Assembly (NCBI RefSeq): GCF_030413175.1
Contig: NZ_CP129212.1
Span: forward strand, 6,362,450 to 6,426,449
Origin: Bradyrhizobium roseum
GTDB lineage: Bacteria > Pseudomonadota > Alphaproteobacteria > Rhizobiales > Xanthobacteraceae
Reading direction: 5' to 3'
Length of the DNA: 64,000 nt
A model generated the notes under the pieces. That model was not told the DNA's origin and did no database searches. It was given only the letters and a program-made list of their open reading frames with translations. Position numbers and translations under genes: made by a program. How positions within the stretch are numbered: position 1 is the first letter of the stretch; each line of letters starts with the position of its first letter. Below, in pieces: positions 53,885-62,885 of the stretch.

Positions 53885-54237
53885 TACGGTCTCGGCTGCG
53901 GCTGCACGGCCGGCGGAGGCGGTAGCTGTTGCTGCGCGCGGCCGCGCGGCGCCATCTGCTGTCCACGCGGCGGCGGCATGCGGCTGGCCTGCTGCTGTTC
54001 GGCGCTGGAGTCGAACACCGCGCGGCAACCACTCGAGAGCTGCGGCGTGTTCTGCTGCAAGCAGGCCACGATGCGGCCGACATCGGGAACCTTGTCGCCG
54101 CACAGACGCCAGACGTCCGGCGTGCAGGCCATCTGCTGTTCCCAGGTTCCGCGATTTTCCTGCGACGATGCGGAGGTAGCGGCGCCGATGCCGGCGATCG
54201 CAACGGCAAGGCTGAGGACAATCCGCTGCGTTGGCAT
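53866..54237 (-). CDS. exported Cys-rich GLG1-like repeat protein
   Basis: 123 aa; signal peptide ending ATSASSQ. The mature domain CTPDVWRLCGDKVPDVGRI, then VACLQQNTPQLSSGCRAVF, is a Cys-rich GLG1/FGFR-type repeat with four Cys. The tail is Pro/Gln/Arg-rich and ends YYEEDE. Such small proteins are frequent in Bradyrhizobium. Function unknown. It overlaps ybaK convergently by 19 bases. Confidence 0.72.
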   Translation of the reverse strand: MPTQRIVLSLAVAIAGIGAATSASSQENRGTWEQQMACTPDVWRLCGDKVPDVGRIVACLQQNTPQLSSGCRAVFDSSAEQQQASRMPPPRGQQMAPRGRAQQQLPPPPAVQPQPRPYYEEDE

Positions 54238-54360
54238 GGATGGCGTCCTTTCTCTTCGGTTTTCAATTGACGCGGGAACTCCGCGGCGATGAGCATCAAG
54301 CCTGCCGAATGAATGCGGCCACGCGACGTTGGTGCAAACAAAAAAATGTGAAGCGGTTCC

Positions 54361-55350
54361 CTATTCCACCTTGCCGATCTTCTTCACTGCTGCGACCAGG
54401 CGCGCACTGTCTTCCGCGACGAATTTTGAAAACGCCGGCGCGTCCTGATAGGCAACGGGGCTGCCCGCGGTCTCGAACGTCTTGACCACTTCGGGGGCTT
54501 TTACCGCCTGCGCCATCGCTTCGCGCAGTTGCGTCATGATCGGCGCCGGCAACGCCGCCTGCGCGAACAGTCCCGCCCAGATGTAGAACTCGACATCCTT
54601 GTAACCGAGTTCGCGGAAGGTCGGCAGATCGGGAAAACTCCTGACGCGTTCGGCGCCCCAGTTGGCGAGCACGCGCATTTTGCCGTCATCGACCTGCTGC
54701 TTCAGCGTACCCGGCGCCGACGCCACCGCCTGCACGGTGCCGCTCAAGAGCGCGGTCAGCGCCGGGCCGGCGCCGCGGAACGGCACGTGCAGCAGCTTGA
54801 TGCCGGCGCTCGCCGCAAACATTTCCATCGCCACATGCAGCGTGCCGTAGGGACCGGACGAGCCGTACGGAATCTGCCCGGGACGCTTCCTGGCGTCGTC
54901 GACGAATTCCTGCAGCGTCTTCCACGGCGCCGACGCCGGCACGGCCAGCAGCGTCGGATCGGCGAGCACGCGCGCGATCGGCGCGAACTGCGAGACTTCA
55001 TAGGCGACCGGCCGATCGAACAGCCGGTCGGCTTCCGGCAGCACGGCGAGCGAGGACAGCGTCATCAAGAGCGTATGGCCATCCGGCTCGGCGCGCGCGG
55101 CCGCCGCATTGCCGACCGATCCGCCGCCACCGCCGGCGCGGTTGTCGACGATCACGGGCTTGCCGAGAATCCGCTCCAGCGCGAGCGCCACCGGCCGCGC
55201 CGCCAGATCGGCCTGGCCGCCGGGCGGGAACGGGACGATCATGGTGACGGTGCGCGAGGGGTATGGGCTTTGCGCGAAGGCGGTGTGGAAGAGCGCGGTG
55301 TGCGCCAGCGGCAGCGCGGCAGCGGCTTTCAGAAGTTCGCGGCGGTTCAT
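54361..55350 (-). CDS. Bug-family solute-binding protein (tripartite tricarboxylate type)
   Basis: 329 aa. N-terminal export signal (RRELLKAAAALPLAHTALFH) of Tat-like appearance. Bug core: TMIVPFPPGGQADLAARPVA, IVDNRAGGGGGSVGNAA, YGSSGPYGTLHVAMEMF and VKTFETAGSPVAYQDA. It binds a small organic acid in the periplasm. No TctA/TctB membrane genes adjoin, so it is an orphan receptor, which is common for this family. Confidence 0.9.
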   Translation of the reverse strand: MNRRELLKAAAALPLAHTALFHTAFAQSPYPSRTVTMIVPFPPGGQADLAARPVALALERILGKPVIVDNRAGGGGGSVGNAAAARAEPDGHTLLMTLSSLAVLPEADRLFDRPVAYEVSQFAPIARVLADPTLLAVPASAPWKTLQEFVDDARKRPGQIPYGSSGPYGTLHVAMEMFAASAGIKLLHVPFRGAGPALTALLSGTVQAVASAPGTLKQQVDDGKMRVLANWGAERVRSFPDLPTFRELGYKDVEFYIWAGLFAQAALPAPIMTQLREAMAQAVKAPEVVKTFETAGSPVAYQDAPAFSKFVAEDSARLVAAVKKIGKVE

Positions 55351-55428
55351 GGGTGGTTGCCTCCCGGATTATTTTCGTTGTTGAAGGCAGCCTAGCTCAA
55401 TCAACAGGTCTCGCGATAGTGCTCGGAC

Positions 55429-55633
55429 CCACCCGCCCCTTGAGGGGGCGGGTCGGCTCACATGGAGCGCAGCGCCATGTGAGACGGGGCGGGTGTGACA
55501 GACTATCCGCGCATTCTCTTTTGGACGTGGAAAGATCGTCATCCCAGCCAACGGACCATGCGCGGATAGTCTGTCACCCCACCCCGCCACGCATCTTGCG
55601 ATGCGTGACGACCCGCCCCCTCGAGGGGCGGGT
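55429..55633. repeat. composite palindromic element
   Basis: Nested inverted repeats: ACCCGCCCC/GGGGCGGGT hairpins at both outer ends (55429-55452 and 55611-55633), CTCACATGG/CCATGTGAG (55457-55483), CACGCATC/GATGCGTG (55588-55608), and a long central pair TGACAGACTATCCGCGCAT (55496) with its complement (55558). The whole block is a symmetrical cloverleaf of about 205 bases in the spacer between the Bug protein and the LysR gene. Confidence 0.8.
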
Positions 55634-55645
55634 GAAGAAAACAAC

Positions 55646-56560
55646 TCACGGCTTCCGCTTCTTCCCTTTCGCAAACTGCTTCGTCAAAAAATCCGCCAGC
55701 ACTTCCACGCGCGCGGGACGCGGGCCGCCCGGCGGCGTCACCAGATGCACCGCGCCTTCGGGCTGATGCCAGCCTTTCAGGATCACCTCGACCTCGCCGG
55801 ACGCGATCGCATCGCCGACGATGAAATCCGGCAGATCGGCGATCCCCAATCCCGCGATCACCGACGGCAGCAGCGCTTCGCCATTGTTGACGCGGAGCTG
55901 GCCCGCGGGCCGGACGCTGGCCTGCTCGCCGGCCGAATTGGTGTAGTGCCAGACACCGGGTGTGGAGAGATAGGCATAGCCGAAGCATTTGTGCTGCGCG
56001 AGATGCATCGGATGCGTCGGCCGGCCGTGCTGTTTGAGGTAGGACGGTGCGGCCACCGTGAAGCGCGGCATCGCGCACAGCCGCCGCGCGATCAGCGACG
56101 AATCCGGCAGCCGCGCGATGCGCAGGCCGGCGTCAAACCCCTCGCCGATCAGATCGACTGTCGCGTCGCTCAGATGAAGATCGATCGAGACTTCCGGGTA
56201 GGCCGCGAGAAACTCCGGCAGCAGCGGCGCGACGGCCTTGACGCCAAAAGTCATCGGCACCGCGAGCCGGACCAGGCCGCGCGGCGCCGTCGATTGCGAC
56301 AGCGCTTCGCTCTCGGCCGCTTCGCCGTCGGCCAGCAGGCGCGCCGCGCGCTCGGCGAGCTTTTGGCCGGCATCGGTGAGCGCCAGCCGCCGCGAGGTGC
56401 GGTTGAACAGCCGCGCGCCGAGCCGCTGCTCCAGCCGGCTGACCGCCTTCGACACCGTCGCCTTGGACAGCATCAGCTCGGTCGCTGCCGCCGCAAACGA
56501 CCGTAATTCCACGACTTTTGCGAAGATCGCCAATCCCTCGAAATCCGGGAGCTTCGACAT
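55646..56560 (-). CDS. LysR-family transcriptional regulator
   Basis: 304 aa. N-terminal HTH (FAAAATELMLSKATVSKAVS, then LEQRLGARLFNRTSRRLALT) and a LysR substrate-binding domain. The C-terminus is Lys-rich (KGKKRKP). It is divergent from pirin and wrbA, which makes these its likely targets; a response to quinone or redox stress is inference. Confidence 0.92.
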   Translation of the reverse strand: MSKLPDFEGLAIFAKVVELRSFAAAATELMLSKATVSKAVSRLEQRLGARLFNRTSRRLALTDAGQKLAERAARLLADGEAAESEALSQSTAPRGLVRLAVPMTFGVKAVAPLLPEFLAAYPEVSIDLHLSDATVDLIGEGFDAGLRIARLPDSSLIARRLCAMPRFTVAAPSYLKQHGRPTHPMHLAQHKCFGYAYLSTPGVWHYTNSAGEQASVRPAGQLRVNNGEALLPSVIAGLGIADLPDFIVGDAIASGEVEVILKGWHQPEGAVHLVTPPGGPRPARVEVLADFLTKQFAKGKKRKP

Positions 56561-56674
56561 GGGTCCGCCTTAAGGCTCGCTTTTGGAAACAATGAGTTTC
56601 AATAGTTTCTATTTCTATACCGACGCCGCAGGCATATCAAATGCCCATCGAAGTTGAGGCAACGGAGAAATCCA

Positions 56675-57373
56675 ATGATCGAACTCAGACCATTCAACAA
56701 ACTGGGCGGCGCTGACCACGGCTGGCTGAAGGCAAAACATCACTTCTCGTTCGGCAGCCACTACGATCCTGACAACATGGGGCACGGCAGCTTACGGGTG
56801 TGGAACGATGACGAGATCGCTCCGAACACCGGCTTCCCCGCGCATCCCCACGCCAACATGGAGATCATCACCTATGTCCGCGAAGGCGCGATCACGCACC
56901 AGGACTCGCTCGGCAACAAGGGCCGCACCGAGGCCGGCGACGTGCAGGTGATGAGTGCCGGCAGCGGCATCCGTCACTCCGAGTACAATCTGGAACCGTC
57001 GAAGACAAAAATCTTCCAGATCTGGATCGAGCCGACGACGAAAGGCGGCCAGCCGACCTGGGGCGCCAAACCGTTTCCGAAGTCGGACCGCTCCGGCAAG
57101 CTCGTCACCATCGCCAGCGGGATCGAAGGCGACACGGATGCATTGCCGATCCGGGCCGATGCGCGGGTGCTCGCCACCACGCTGAGGGCTGGCGAGAGCG
57201 CAGAATACGACGCGAGCAAGGCGCGTCACCTCTATCTGGTGCCGGCGGCCGGCAGCGTCGAAGTCAACGGCGTGCGCGTCAACGCCCGCGATGGCGCAGC
57301 GATCCGCAACGAGGCGAAGCTGACGATCACCGCACTGGAGGATTCCGAACTGGTGCTGGTCGACGCGGCGTAG
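56675..57373 (+). CDS. pirin-family protein (putative quercetinase-like cupin)
   Basis: 232 aa from ATG 56675 (ACGGAGAA upstream). Two-cupin pirin: [20 protein letters not shown], then [19 protein letters not shown] and [12 protein letters not shown] provide the His/Glu metal site. Bacterial pirins oxidise flavonoids (quercetinase) or act in redox regulation. Divergent from a LysR regulator and followed by wrbA. Confidence 0.9.
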   Translation: MIELRPFNKLGGADHGWLKAKHHFSFGSHYDPDNMGHGSLRVWNDDEIAPNTGFPAHPHANMEIITYVREGAITHQDSLGNKGRTEAGDVQVMSAGSGIRHSEYNLEPSKTKIFQIWIEPTTKGGQPTWGAKPFPKSDRSGKLVTIASGIEGDTDALPIRADARVLATTLRAGESAEYDASKARHLYLVPAAGSVEVNGVRVNARDGAAIRNEAKLTITALEDSELVLVDAA

Positions 57374-57389
57374 GCCTCACCCTCCGAAC

Positions 57390-57506
57390 TGTCATGCCCG
57401 GGCAAAAGCGCGAAGCGCGTTTTCGCGCAGGTGACCCGGGCATCCATCCTCTTCGTGAGACTCTTTCCAGGGTGATGGATTGCCGGGTCAAGCCCGGCAA
57501 TGACAC
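57390..57506. repeat. palindromic intergenic repeat
   Basis: Contains inverted elements GTCATGCCCGGGC / GCCCGGGCAT-like and TTGCCGGGTCAAGCCCGGCAA between pirin and wrbA. The second part (ATGGATTGCCGGGTCAAGCC) is a repeat seen often in Bradyrhizobium. It separates two otherwise co-directional genes. Confidence 0.75.
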
Positions 57507-57552
57507 CTCAACACATCAACAACAGCCAGATCAAACCCAAAGGATAACCATC

Positions 57553-58152
57553 ATGGCCAAAGTTCTCGTGCTCTATTACTCCGCCTACGGTCACATCGAA
57601 GCGATGGCGAATGCCGTTGCCGCGGGCGCGCGCGAAGCCGGCGCGACCGTCGATATCAAGCGCGTGCCGGAACTGGTGCCCGCCGAGGTCGCCAAGGCGT
57701 CGCATTACAAGCTCGACCAGGCCGCGCCGATCGCCAAGATCGAGGATCTCGCAAACTACGACGCGATCATCGTCGGCACCGGCACCCGCTTCGGCCGCAT
57801 GGCGTCGCAGATGGCGAACTTCCTCGACCAGGCCGGCGGGCTGTGGGCCAAGGGCGCGCTGCACGGCAAGGTCGGCGGCGCCTTCACGTCCACCGCGACC
57901 CAGCACGGCGGACAGGAAACCACGCTGTTCTCCGTGATCACCAACCTGCTGCATTTCGGCATGACCATCGTCGGCCTCAACTATGGCTTCGCCGGCCAGA
58001 TGAAGCTCGACGAAGTCACCGGCGGCTCGCCCTACGGCGCCACCACGATCACCGGCGGCGACGGCAGCCGCCAGCCGAGCGAGAATGAACTCGCCGGCGC
58101 GCGCTACCAGGGACGCGTGATCGCGGAAACCGCCAGCAAGCTGCATGGCTAA
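57553..58152 (+). CDS. wrbA: WrbA-type NAD(P)H:quinone oxidoreductase (type IV)
   Basis: 199 aa from ATG 57553 (AGGATAACC upstream). Flavodoxin-like FMN fold: [20 protein letters not shown], then [19 protein letters not shown] and [20 protein letters not shown]. It reduces quinones by two electrons and protects against quinone stress. Downstream of pirin and a repeat; shared LysR regulator is plausible. Confidence 0.95.
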   Translation: MAKVLVLYYSAYGHIEAMANAVAAGAREAGATVDIKRVPELVPAEVAKASHYKLDQAAPIAKIEDLANYDAIIVGTGTRFGRMASQMANFLDQAGGLWAKGALHGKVGGAFTSTATQHGGQETTLFSVITNLLHFGMTIVGLNYGFAGQMKLDEVTGGSPYGATTITGGDGSRQPSENELAGARYQGRVIAETASKLHG

Positions 58153-58172
58153 GCTTCACGGCTGATGCGACG

Positions 58173-58210
58173 AGGGCGGCAATCTCCACCGAGATTGCCG
58201 CCCTCTTTGT
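58173..58210 (+). terminator. rho-independent terminator of wrbA
   Basis: Fourteen-base perfect stem AGGGCGGCAATCTC / GAGATTGCCGCCCT with CACC loop, then CTTTGT, 20 bases after the wrbA stop. The IS element begins just after. Confidence 0.85.
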
Positions 58211-59755
58211 AGATTCCATGGGGCGGTGAGCGTGGCCTTTCCGATAGGTTTGGGTTTGCACACTCGAACCATCGGAGAAGTCAGATGCAAGCATCGACCG
58301 CAGTCACGCCCACCGCGGACCATATTGGCACAATTTTCGTTTCGATCGAACTAAGTCAGAAGACCTGGCTGGTGACGCTGCACAGCCCGGTTCGTGACCG
58401 GATCTCCCGCCACAAGCTCGAGGGAGGCAATCAGGTCGAGTTGCTTGCCCTGATCGAGAAGATCAGGGCGCGGGCGGCCGAGAAGCTGGGGTCTGTGCCG
58501 CGCGTCGTGAGCTGCTACGAGGCCGGCTATGATGGCTTTTGGCTGCACCGGCTGCTGCTGACGGCAGGCATCACGAACTACGTCTTTGATCCCGCCAGCA
58601 TTGCCGTGGACCAGCGGTCGCGGCGGGCGAAGACGGACCGGATCGACGGCGAGTTGATGCTGCGGACCTTGATGGCCTATCTGCGGGGCGAGCCACGGGT
58701 GGTCCGCATCGTCCGCGTCCCGAGCGTGGAAGCCGAGGATGCCCGGCGTGCGAGCCGGGAGCGGGATCGTCTGGTCAAGGAACAGACGGCCCATACCAAC
58801 CGGATCAAGGCGCTGATGCGTCTGTCGGGCATGGCGGTCGGCAACCCGCGCCGACGGGACTGGCTCAGCTTTCTGGAGCAGCAGCGGGATTGGGAGGGGC
58901 AGCCGTTGCCGCCTCATTCGTTGGCCGAAGTGAAGCGCGAACACGCGCGCCTGACCATGGTACGCGAGCAGATTGCGGCGTTGGAACAGGTACAGACTGC
59001 ACAGGCCTGTCCCGTTCCTCCTCCGATGGCGGAGCGGCGATCAAGCCTGCAGCGGCTCAAGGCGCTCGGCCCGGCCTTCACCGCGACGCTGGTGAACGAA
59101 CTGTTCTACAAGGACTTCCGCAACCGGCGCGAGGTCGCCAGCTACTGCGGATTGGTGCCGAGCCCCTGGAAGAGCGGCGGCATCGACCGCGAGCAAGGCA
59201 TCAGCAAGGCTGGCAACCCGCGGGCGCGCAACAAGGCGATCGAGCTGGCCTGGCTGTGGCTTCGCCATCAGTCGGACAGCGCGCTCAGCCGCTGGTTCCG
59301 CACCCGCACCGCCAATGCCGGCAAGCGCGCCAAACGCGTCGCCATCGTCGCCCTGGCGCGCAAGCTGATCGTGGCGCTGTGGCGCTACCTCACCACGGGC
59401 CTCATTCCGGAGCAGGCAATCATGAAGGCATAAACCAACACCTCGCCGCGCCCGTGCGGGGATGGATGATGACCGTGCCATCCTAGGGCTTCAAACGTCG
59501 TTTTGTAGATGGGTCTCATCCTAGCCAGGCTTCCTTGCCGCAAGCATGCGGAAGGTGGGTCCGGATCTAACGATCCGACCGGATATGAGGTGATGCAGTG
59601 AGCTGCAGAAATCTTCGGAAGCCAATCCTCGCCCGGAGCCCGGTCGGCGCGCTGCGCTACGCATGGCTCCACGCGCCGCCCTACCACCGTCAAACCCCTA
59701 ACCCAAACCAGGAGAACAGCCTTGACTCTCAAATTCCCATATGAGGATGGGTAGT
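58211..59755. mobile_element. IS110-family insertion sequence (boundaries approximate)
   Basis: One 382-aa DEDD transposase with about 75 bases upstream and about 320 bases of non-coding DNA downstream, the layout of IS110 elements. This family lacks terminal inverted repeats, so the ends cannot be placed exactly. A left border near 58211 and a right border near 59755 are estimates from the adjacent wrbA terminator and the next native gene. The transposase looks intact. Confidence 0.7.
58285..59433 (+). CDS. IS110-family transposase
   Basis: 382 aa. The DEDD-type N-terminal catalytic domain shows FVSIELSQKTWLV, YEAGYDGFWLHR and SRRAKTDRIDGELMLRTL. The C-terminal domain shows the transposase_20 pattern ALGPAFTATLVNELFYKDFR, then REVASYCGLVPSPWKSGG and GNPRARNKAI with Ser-type motif. 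The first acidic residue is Glu rather than Asp (SIELS), as in one IS110 subgroup. No frameshift or stop; likely active or recently active. Confidence 0.93.
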   Translation: MQASTAVTPTADHIGTIFVSIELSQKTWLVTLHSPVRDRISRHKLEGGNQVELLALIEKIRARAAEKLGSVPRVVSCYEAGYDGFWLHRLLLTAGITNYVFDPASIAVDQRSRRAKTDRIDGELMLRTLMAYLRGEPRVVRIVRVPSVEAEDARRASRERDRLVKEQTAHTNRIKALMRLSGMAVGNPRRRDWLSFLEQQRDWEGQPLPPHSLAEVKREHARLTMVREQIAALEQVQTAQACPVPPPMAERRSSLQRLKALGPAFTATLVNELFYKDFRNRREVASYCGLVPSPWKSGGIDREQGISKAGNPRARNKAIELAWLWLRHQSDSALSRWFRTRTANAGKRAKRVAIVALARKLIVALWRYLTTGLIPEQAIMKA

Positions 59756-59761
59756 CAGGAG

Positions 59762-59956
59762 CTAGTGCTCCGATTCCGGTTTGACGATCGTCTTCCGCGC
59801 CTCCGTGCCACAGCCGGCACATTCGTAGGTGAAATCGATCCTCGCCTTGCTCCAATGCGGCTCGACATCGCGCACGAACATCGGAAGCCCCACGCAGCTC
59901 GGGCAAATCATGAAGGGGGGCTCGATATCATCGTGCTGATGCATGTAGGCTGGCAT
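59762..59956 (-). CDS. small zinc-ribbon-like protein
   Basis: 64 aa from ATG 59956 with GGGGAAGAG upstream. Two CxxC pairs, ICPSCVGLPMF and YECAGCGTEA, suggest a zinc ribbon; the protein ends KTIVKPESEH. Similar 60-70-aa hypothetical proteins occur widely in Bradyrhizobium. Function unknown. Adjacent to the right end of the IS element. Confidence 0.7.
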   Translation of the reverse strand: MPAYMHQHDDIEPPFMICPSCVGLPMFVRDVEPHWSKARIDFTYECAGCGTEARKTIVKPESEH

Positions 59957-60395
59957 GTCGGCTCTTCCCCGGAACAACATTCAAGAAAGCGTTCACCGCT
60001 CGTCCGTGACTCGGCGCGAAACATACGCCTCCGGCGCGCTGGCGGTCATGAACTCTCGCGAACACAGGAAGAACGTCCGCACAATCCTGATACGTGTTGC
60101 ATGCCTGCACGACCGTGACTGTACGGCCACAAGGCCTTAATTTTGCCTTCGCGGGACAGCGGCTTGCCGGATGCACGTTTCAGCCGAACATCGAGCTACG
60201 GACCGTTGCGCACGGCAGGCACCATATGATCGCGCCGCGTACCGTTGTAGTTGCAGCACCCGGCCTTCGAACGGGCCTCGTGCATCCAGTTGAAGCCCGC
60301 CCCGCCTGACCTGTCGCGATTTGACGACCAATCCGCGTTCACTCTATGTGTTGCAACCAAGGCAATCGACCGGCACAGGCAGGAGACAGAAATCA
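59957..60395. other. non-coding spacer before galE
   Basis: About 440 bases. Only short overlapping frames without a credible start or signal. No repeat or terminator recognised. It presumably holds the promoters for galE and the small zinc-ribbon gene. Confidence 0.5.
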
Positions 60396-61400
60396 ATGAG
60401 CCGCCGCCCAGGCATTCTCGTTACCGGCGGTGCCGGCTATATCGGCTCGCACTGCGCCCGGGCGCTGGATGCCGCAGGCTACCGGCCTGTCGTTTACGAC
60501 AACCTTTCAACCGGCCATCGCGGCTTCGCCACGGGCGCGCTCGTGGTCGGCGACATCGCCGACAAGGCGACGCTGACGCGGACCTTTGCCGAGCACGACA
60601 TCGCCGCCGTCATGCATTTCGCCGCATCGAGCCTGGTCGGCGAGTCCATGACCGATCCGCAGAAATACTACATCAACAACCTCGCTGGAACGCTGACGCT
60701 TCTGGAGACCATGCGCGAAGCCGGCTGCCCCCGCCTGGTGTTCTCGTCGACCGGCGCGGTCTATGGCAACGCCGACAGCAAGGCGCTGCCGGAGAATTAT
60801 CCGTGCGCGCCGATCAATCCCTATGGCAGCTCGAAATGGATGATCGAGCGCGTGCTGGCGGATTATCGTTCGGCCTATGGTTTCGGCTCTTTTGCGCTGC
60901 GCTACTTCAACGCCGCCGGGGCCGATCCTGCCGGCGGCATCGGCGAACTGCGCGAGGTCGAAACCCATCTCATTCCGCGCGCCATGATGGCGCTGCAGGG
61001 GCATGTGCCTGACTTCGCCGTGTTCGGCGACGATTACGACACGCCCGATGGCACCGCGATCCGCGACTACATCCACGTCACCGATCTCGCGGCAGCCCAC
61101 GTGCTGGCGATCAAGCTGCTGCTGGAAGGGCATGCCGGCGGCGCGTTCAATCTCGGCACCGGCCAAGGCTTTTCGGTGCGCGAAATCCTCGCGGCGATCG
61201 CGGCCGAGACCGGCCGCGAGGTCCCGCATGTCGTCAAGCCGCGGAGAGCGGGCGATCCGACCTATTTGGTCGCCGATCCCTCCGCCGCCCGTGCGACGTT
61301 GAACTTCCAGCCCGGCCATTCAGACCTGGCCACGATCATCCGCACCGCCTGGGCCTGGCACAGCAAGGCCCACCCGCTGAAGACGGGTGCGCCCTCGTAA
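60396..61400 (+). CDS. galE: UDP-glucose 4-epimerase
   Basis: 334 aa from ATG 60396 (AGGAGA upstream). Extended SDR: ILVTGGAGYIGSHCARALD at the NAD site, FSSTGAVYGNADSK with catalytic Ser/Thr, then NPYGSSKWMIERVL (Tyr-x3-Lys) and TAIRDYIHVTDLA. It interconverts UDP-glucose and UDP-galactose for envelope polysaccharides. No operon partner adjacent. Confidence 0.95.
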   Translation: MSRRPGILVTGGAGYIGSHCARALDAAGYRPVVYDNLSTGHRGFATGALVVGDIADKATLTRTFAEHDIAAVMHFAASSLVGESMTDPQKYYINNLAGTLTLLETMREAGCPRLVFSSTGAVYGNADSKALPENYPCAPINPYGSSKWMIERVLADYRSAYGFGSFALRYFNAAGADPAGGIGELREVETHLIPRAMMALQGHVPDFAVFGDDYDTPDGTAIRDYIHVTDLAAAHVLAIKLLLEGHAGGAFNLGTGQGFSVREILAAIAAETGREVPHVVKPRRAGDPTYLVADPSAARATLNFQPGHSDLATIIRTAWAWHSKAHPLKTGAPS

Positions 61401-61436
61401 GCAACGCCGAGCCCGATCAGGCGATCGCGCAGCGGC

Positions 61437-62039
61437 TTATAGGGGCTTGATCTGCACCTTGCGCCACTTGATCACGCCAGACCCGTATTGCAGCGCGAAC
61501 GGGCCGCTGGCGTGTTTTGAATCCTGGACATCGACGGTTTTCTGACCGTTCAGCACCACGACGAGCTGAGGGCCCTTGGCCGTGATTTCGTAGGTGTTCC
61601 ATTTGCCGCCCGCCTTCGGCATCGGATCGACCTTCGCGATATCGACGATGGCGCCGGTGCCGTAGGTCGGATCGGGCCGCTTGTCGAAGATGTTGACCTC
61701 GTAGCAGATCTTGGCGTCGATCTTTGCCGATTGATCGCAGCGGATGAAGATGCCGCTGTTGGCGTCATCGTCGGCCCAGAACTCGGCCTTGATCTGGAAA
61801 TCCTTGTAGGACTCCTTGCTGACGAGATAGGAGGGGTCTTTGCCCTCGGTGATCTTGTCGGCGACCAGCGCGCCGTCCTTCATCGCCCAATTCGCCTTGC
61901 CGACCTCGGTCCAGTCGCCCATCTTCTTGTCATCGACGAGCGTGATCCAGCCATCGCTCTGGCCGGACGCCGGGCCGGAAAATTGAACCGCGGCGGCGCC
62001 GACCAACAGGCCGGCGGCAAGTATCGATAGGCGCTTCAT
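61437..62039 (-). CDS. exported DUF1080 (3-keto-disaccharide hydrolase-like) protein
   Basis: 200 aa from ATG 62039 (GGAGGGC upstream). Signal peptide MKRLSILAAGLLVGAAAVQF. Concanavalin-like DUF1080 fold: DGWITLVDDKKMGDWTEVGK, KDFQIKAEFWADDDANSGIF and WNTYEITAKGPQLVVVLNGQ are typical. Some DUF1080 enzymes hydrolyse 3-keto-glycosides. Acts in the periplasm; substrate not known. Confidence 0.88.
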   Translation of the reverse strand: MKRLSILAAGLLVGAAAVQFSGPASGQSDGWITLVDDKKMGDWTEVGKANWAMKDGALVADKITEGKDPSYLVSKESYKDFQIKAEFWADDDANSGIFIRCDQSAKIDAKICYEVNIFDKRPDPTYGTGAIVDIAKVDPMPKAGGKWNTYEITAKGPQLVVVLNGQKTVDVQDSKHASGPFALQYGSGVIKWRKVQIKPL

Positions 62040-62241
62040 GAACGTAGCCCTCCATGGCTGCTTTTGGTTGGGCGGAAACCTATCACCGAGAGGCGCGGCG
62101 TAAATCTGTTTTCCATGCTGCAGTTGCGTACGACAGTAGACACCGATACCGGCGGGCAGCCTCGTTACCCGTTTCATCGAGCCGGTGAACCATTTCGGCG
62201 GCGGCGCGTTTTACGTCCTTCTCCCATCAAGGACATGAAAA

Positions 62242-62478
62242 ATGGCTTCTGCTTCAGATATCCGGGAACACATGGACGTCATCTCGTCGGACAAAAAGAC
62301 GGTCGGCAAAGTCGACCACATGGAAGGCGCCGACCAAATCAAGCTGACCAAACAAAGTTCGCCCGACGGTCAGCATCATCATTTCATTCCACTGTCGTGG
62401 GTCGACCACGTCGATCAGCATGTCCATTTGAACAAGTCGGGCGCCGACGTGACTTCGCACTGGCAGCACGGCCAGTAG
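62242..62478 (+). CDS. DUF2171 domain protein
   Basis: 78 aa. The sequence ASDIREHMDVISSDKKTVGK, then VDHMEGADQIKLT, with FIPLSWVDHVDQHVHLNKSG is the DUF2171 (PRC-barrel-like) family. Histidine-rich. Usually linked to stress conditions, function unproven. ATG 62242. Confidence 0.85.
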   Translation: MASASDIREHMDVISSDKKTVGKVDHMEGADQIKLTKQSSPDGQHHHFIPLSWVDHVDQHVHLNKSGADVTSHWQHGQ

Positions 62479-62540
62479 TAGTCCCGCAGGCGCATTGCGC
62501 TAGCTGCGGATACCGATATCATCGGGTTTCAGGAGATGAA

Positions 62541-62885
62541 ATGCATCCAGCGGCGATACTGCAACTCGATCGCATAATCGGCGAATACAGCGCGTGGCAG
62601 GCTGTCCCCGATGGGGAACGCTCGCCCGCGCCCGCTTGGTGGTGGGGACCCGCAATGGAAATGCGGACCTCCTCCGAATTGCTCCCCGCTGGACGGGGTG
62701 TGGAACTCGGCCTTTCCCGGCCAGCGACCTATGCGTCCGCCGCGCAGATTTTGCTCGGGGCGTTCGCCGGCCAGACGGCCGTGCCCCTGCACTACGAATT
62801 CCCTCGCAAAGCGAGCATTCCGGACCCGCCGGCCATCCGCGAGTTGCAGCCGCAGCCGTCAGACGACAGCGCCTTTCAGCCGTGA
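62541..62885 (+). CDS. conserved hypothetical protein
   Basis: 114 aa, ATG 62541 with AGGAG five bases upstream. The opening [20 protein letters not shown], then [16 protein letters not shown] is familiar from short hypothetical proteins in Bradyrhizobium. No domain recognised, no signal peptide. Its last 27 bases overlap the convergent GGDEF-EAL gene. Confidence 0.6.
   Translation: MHPAAILQLDRIIGEYSAWQAVPDGERSPAPAWWWGPAMEMRTSSELLPAGRGVELGLSRPATYASAAQILLGAFAGQTAVPLHYEFPRKASIPDPPAIRELQPQPSDDSAFQP

Noticed and set aside
59957..60395. Several short frames before galE
   Set aside because: None has a good start site or recognisable residues; region recorded as empty.
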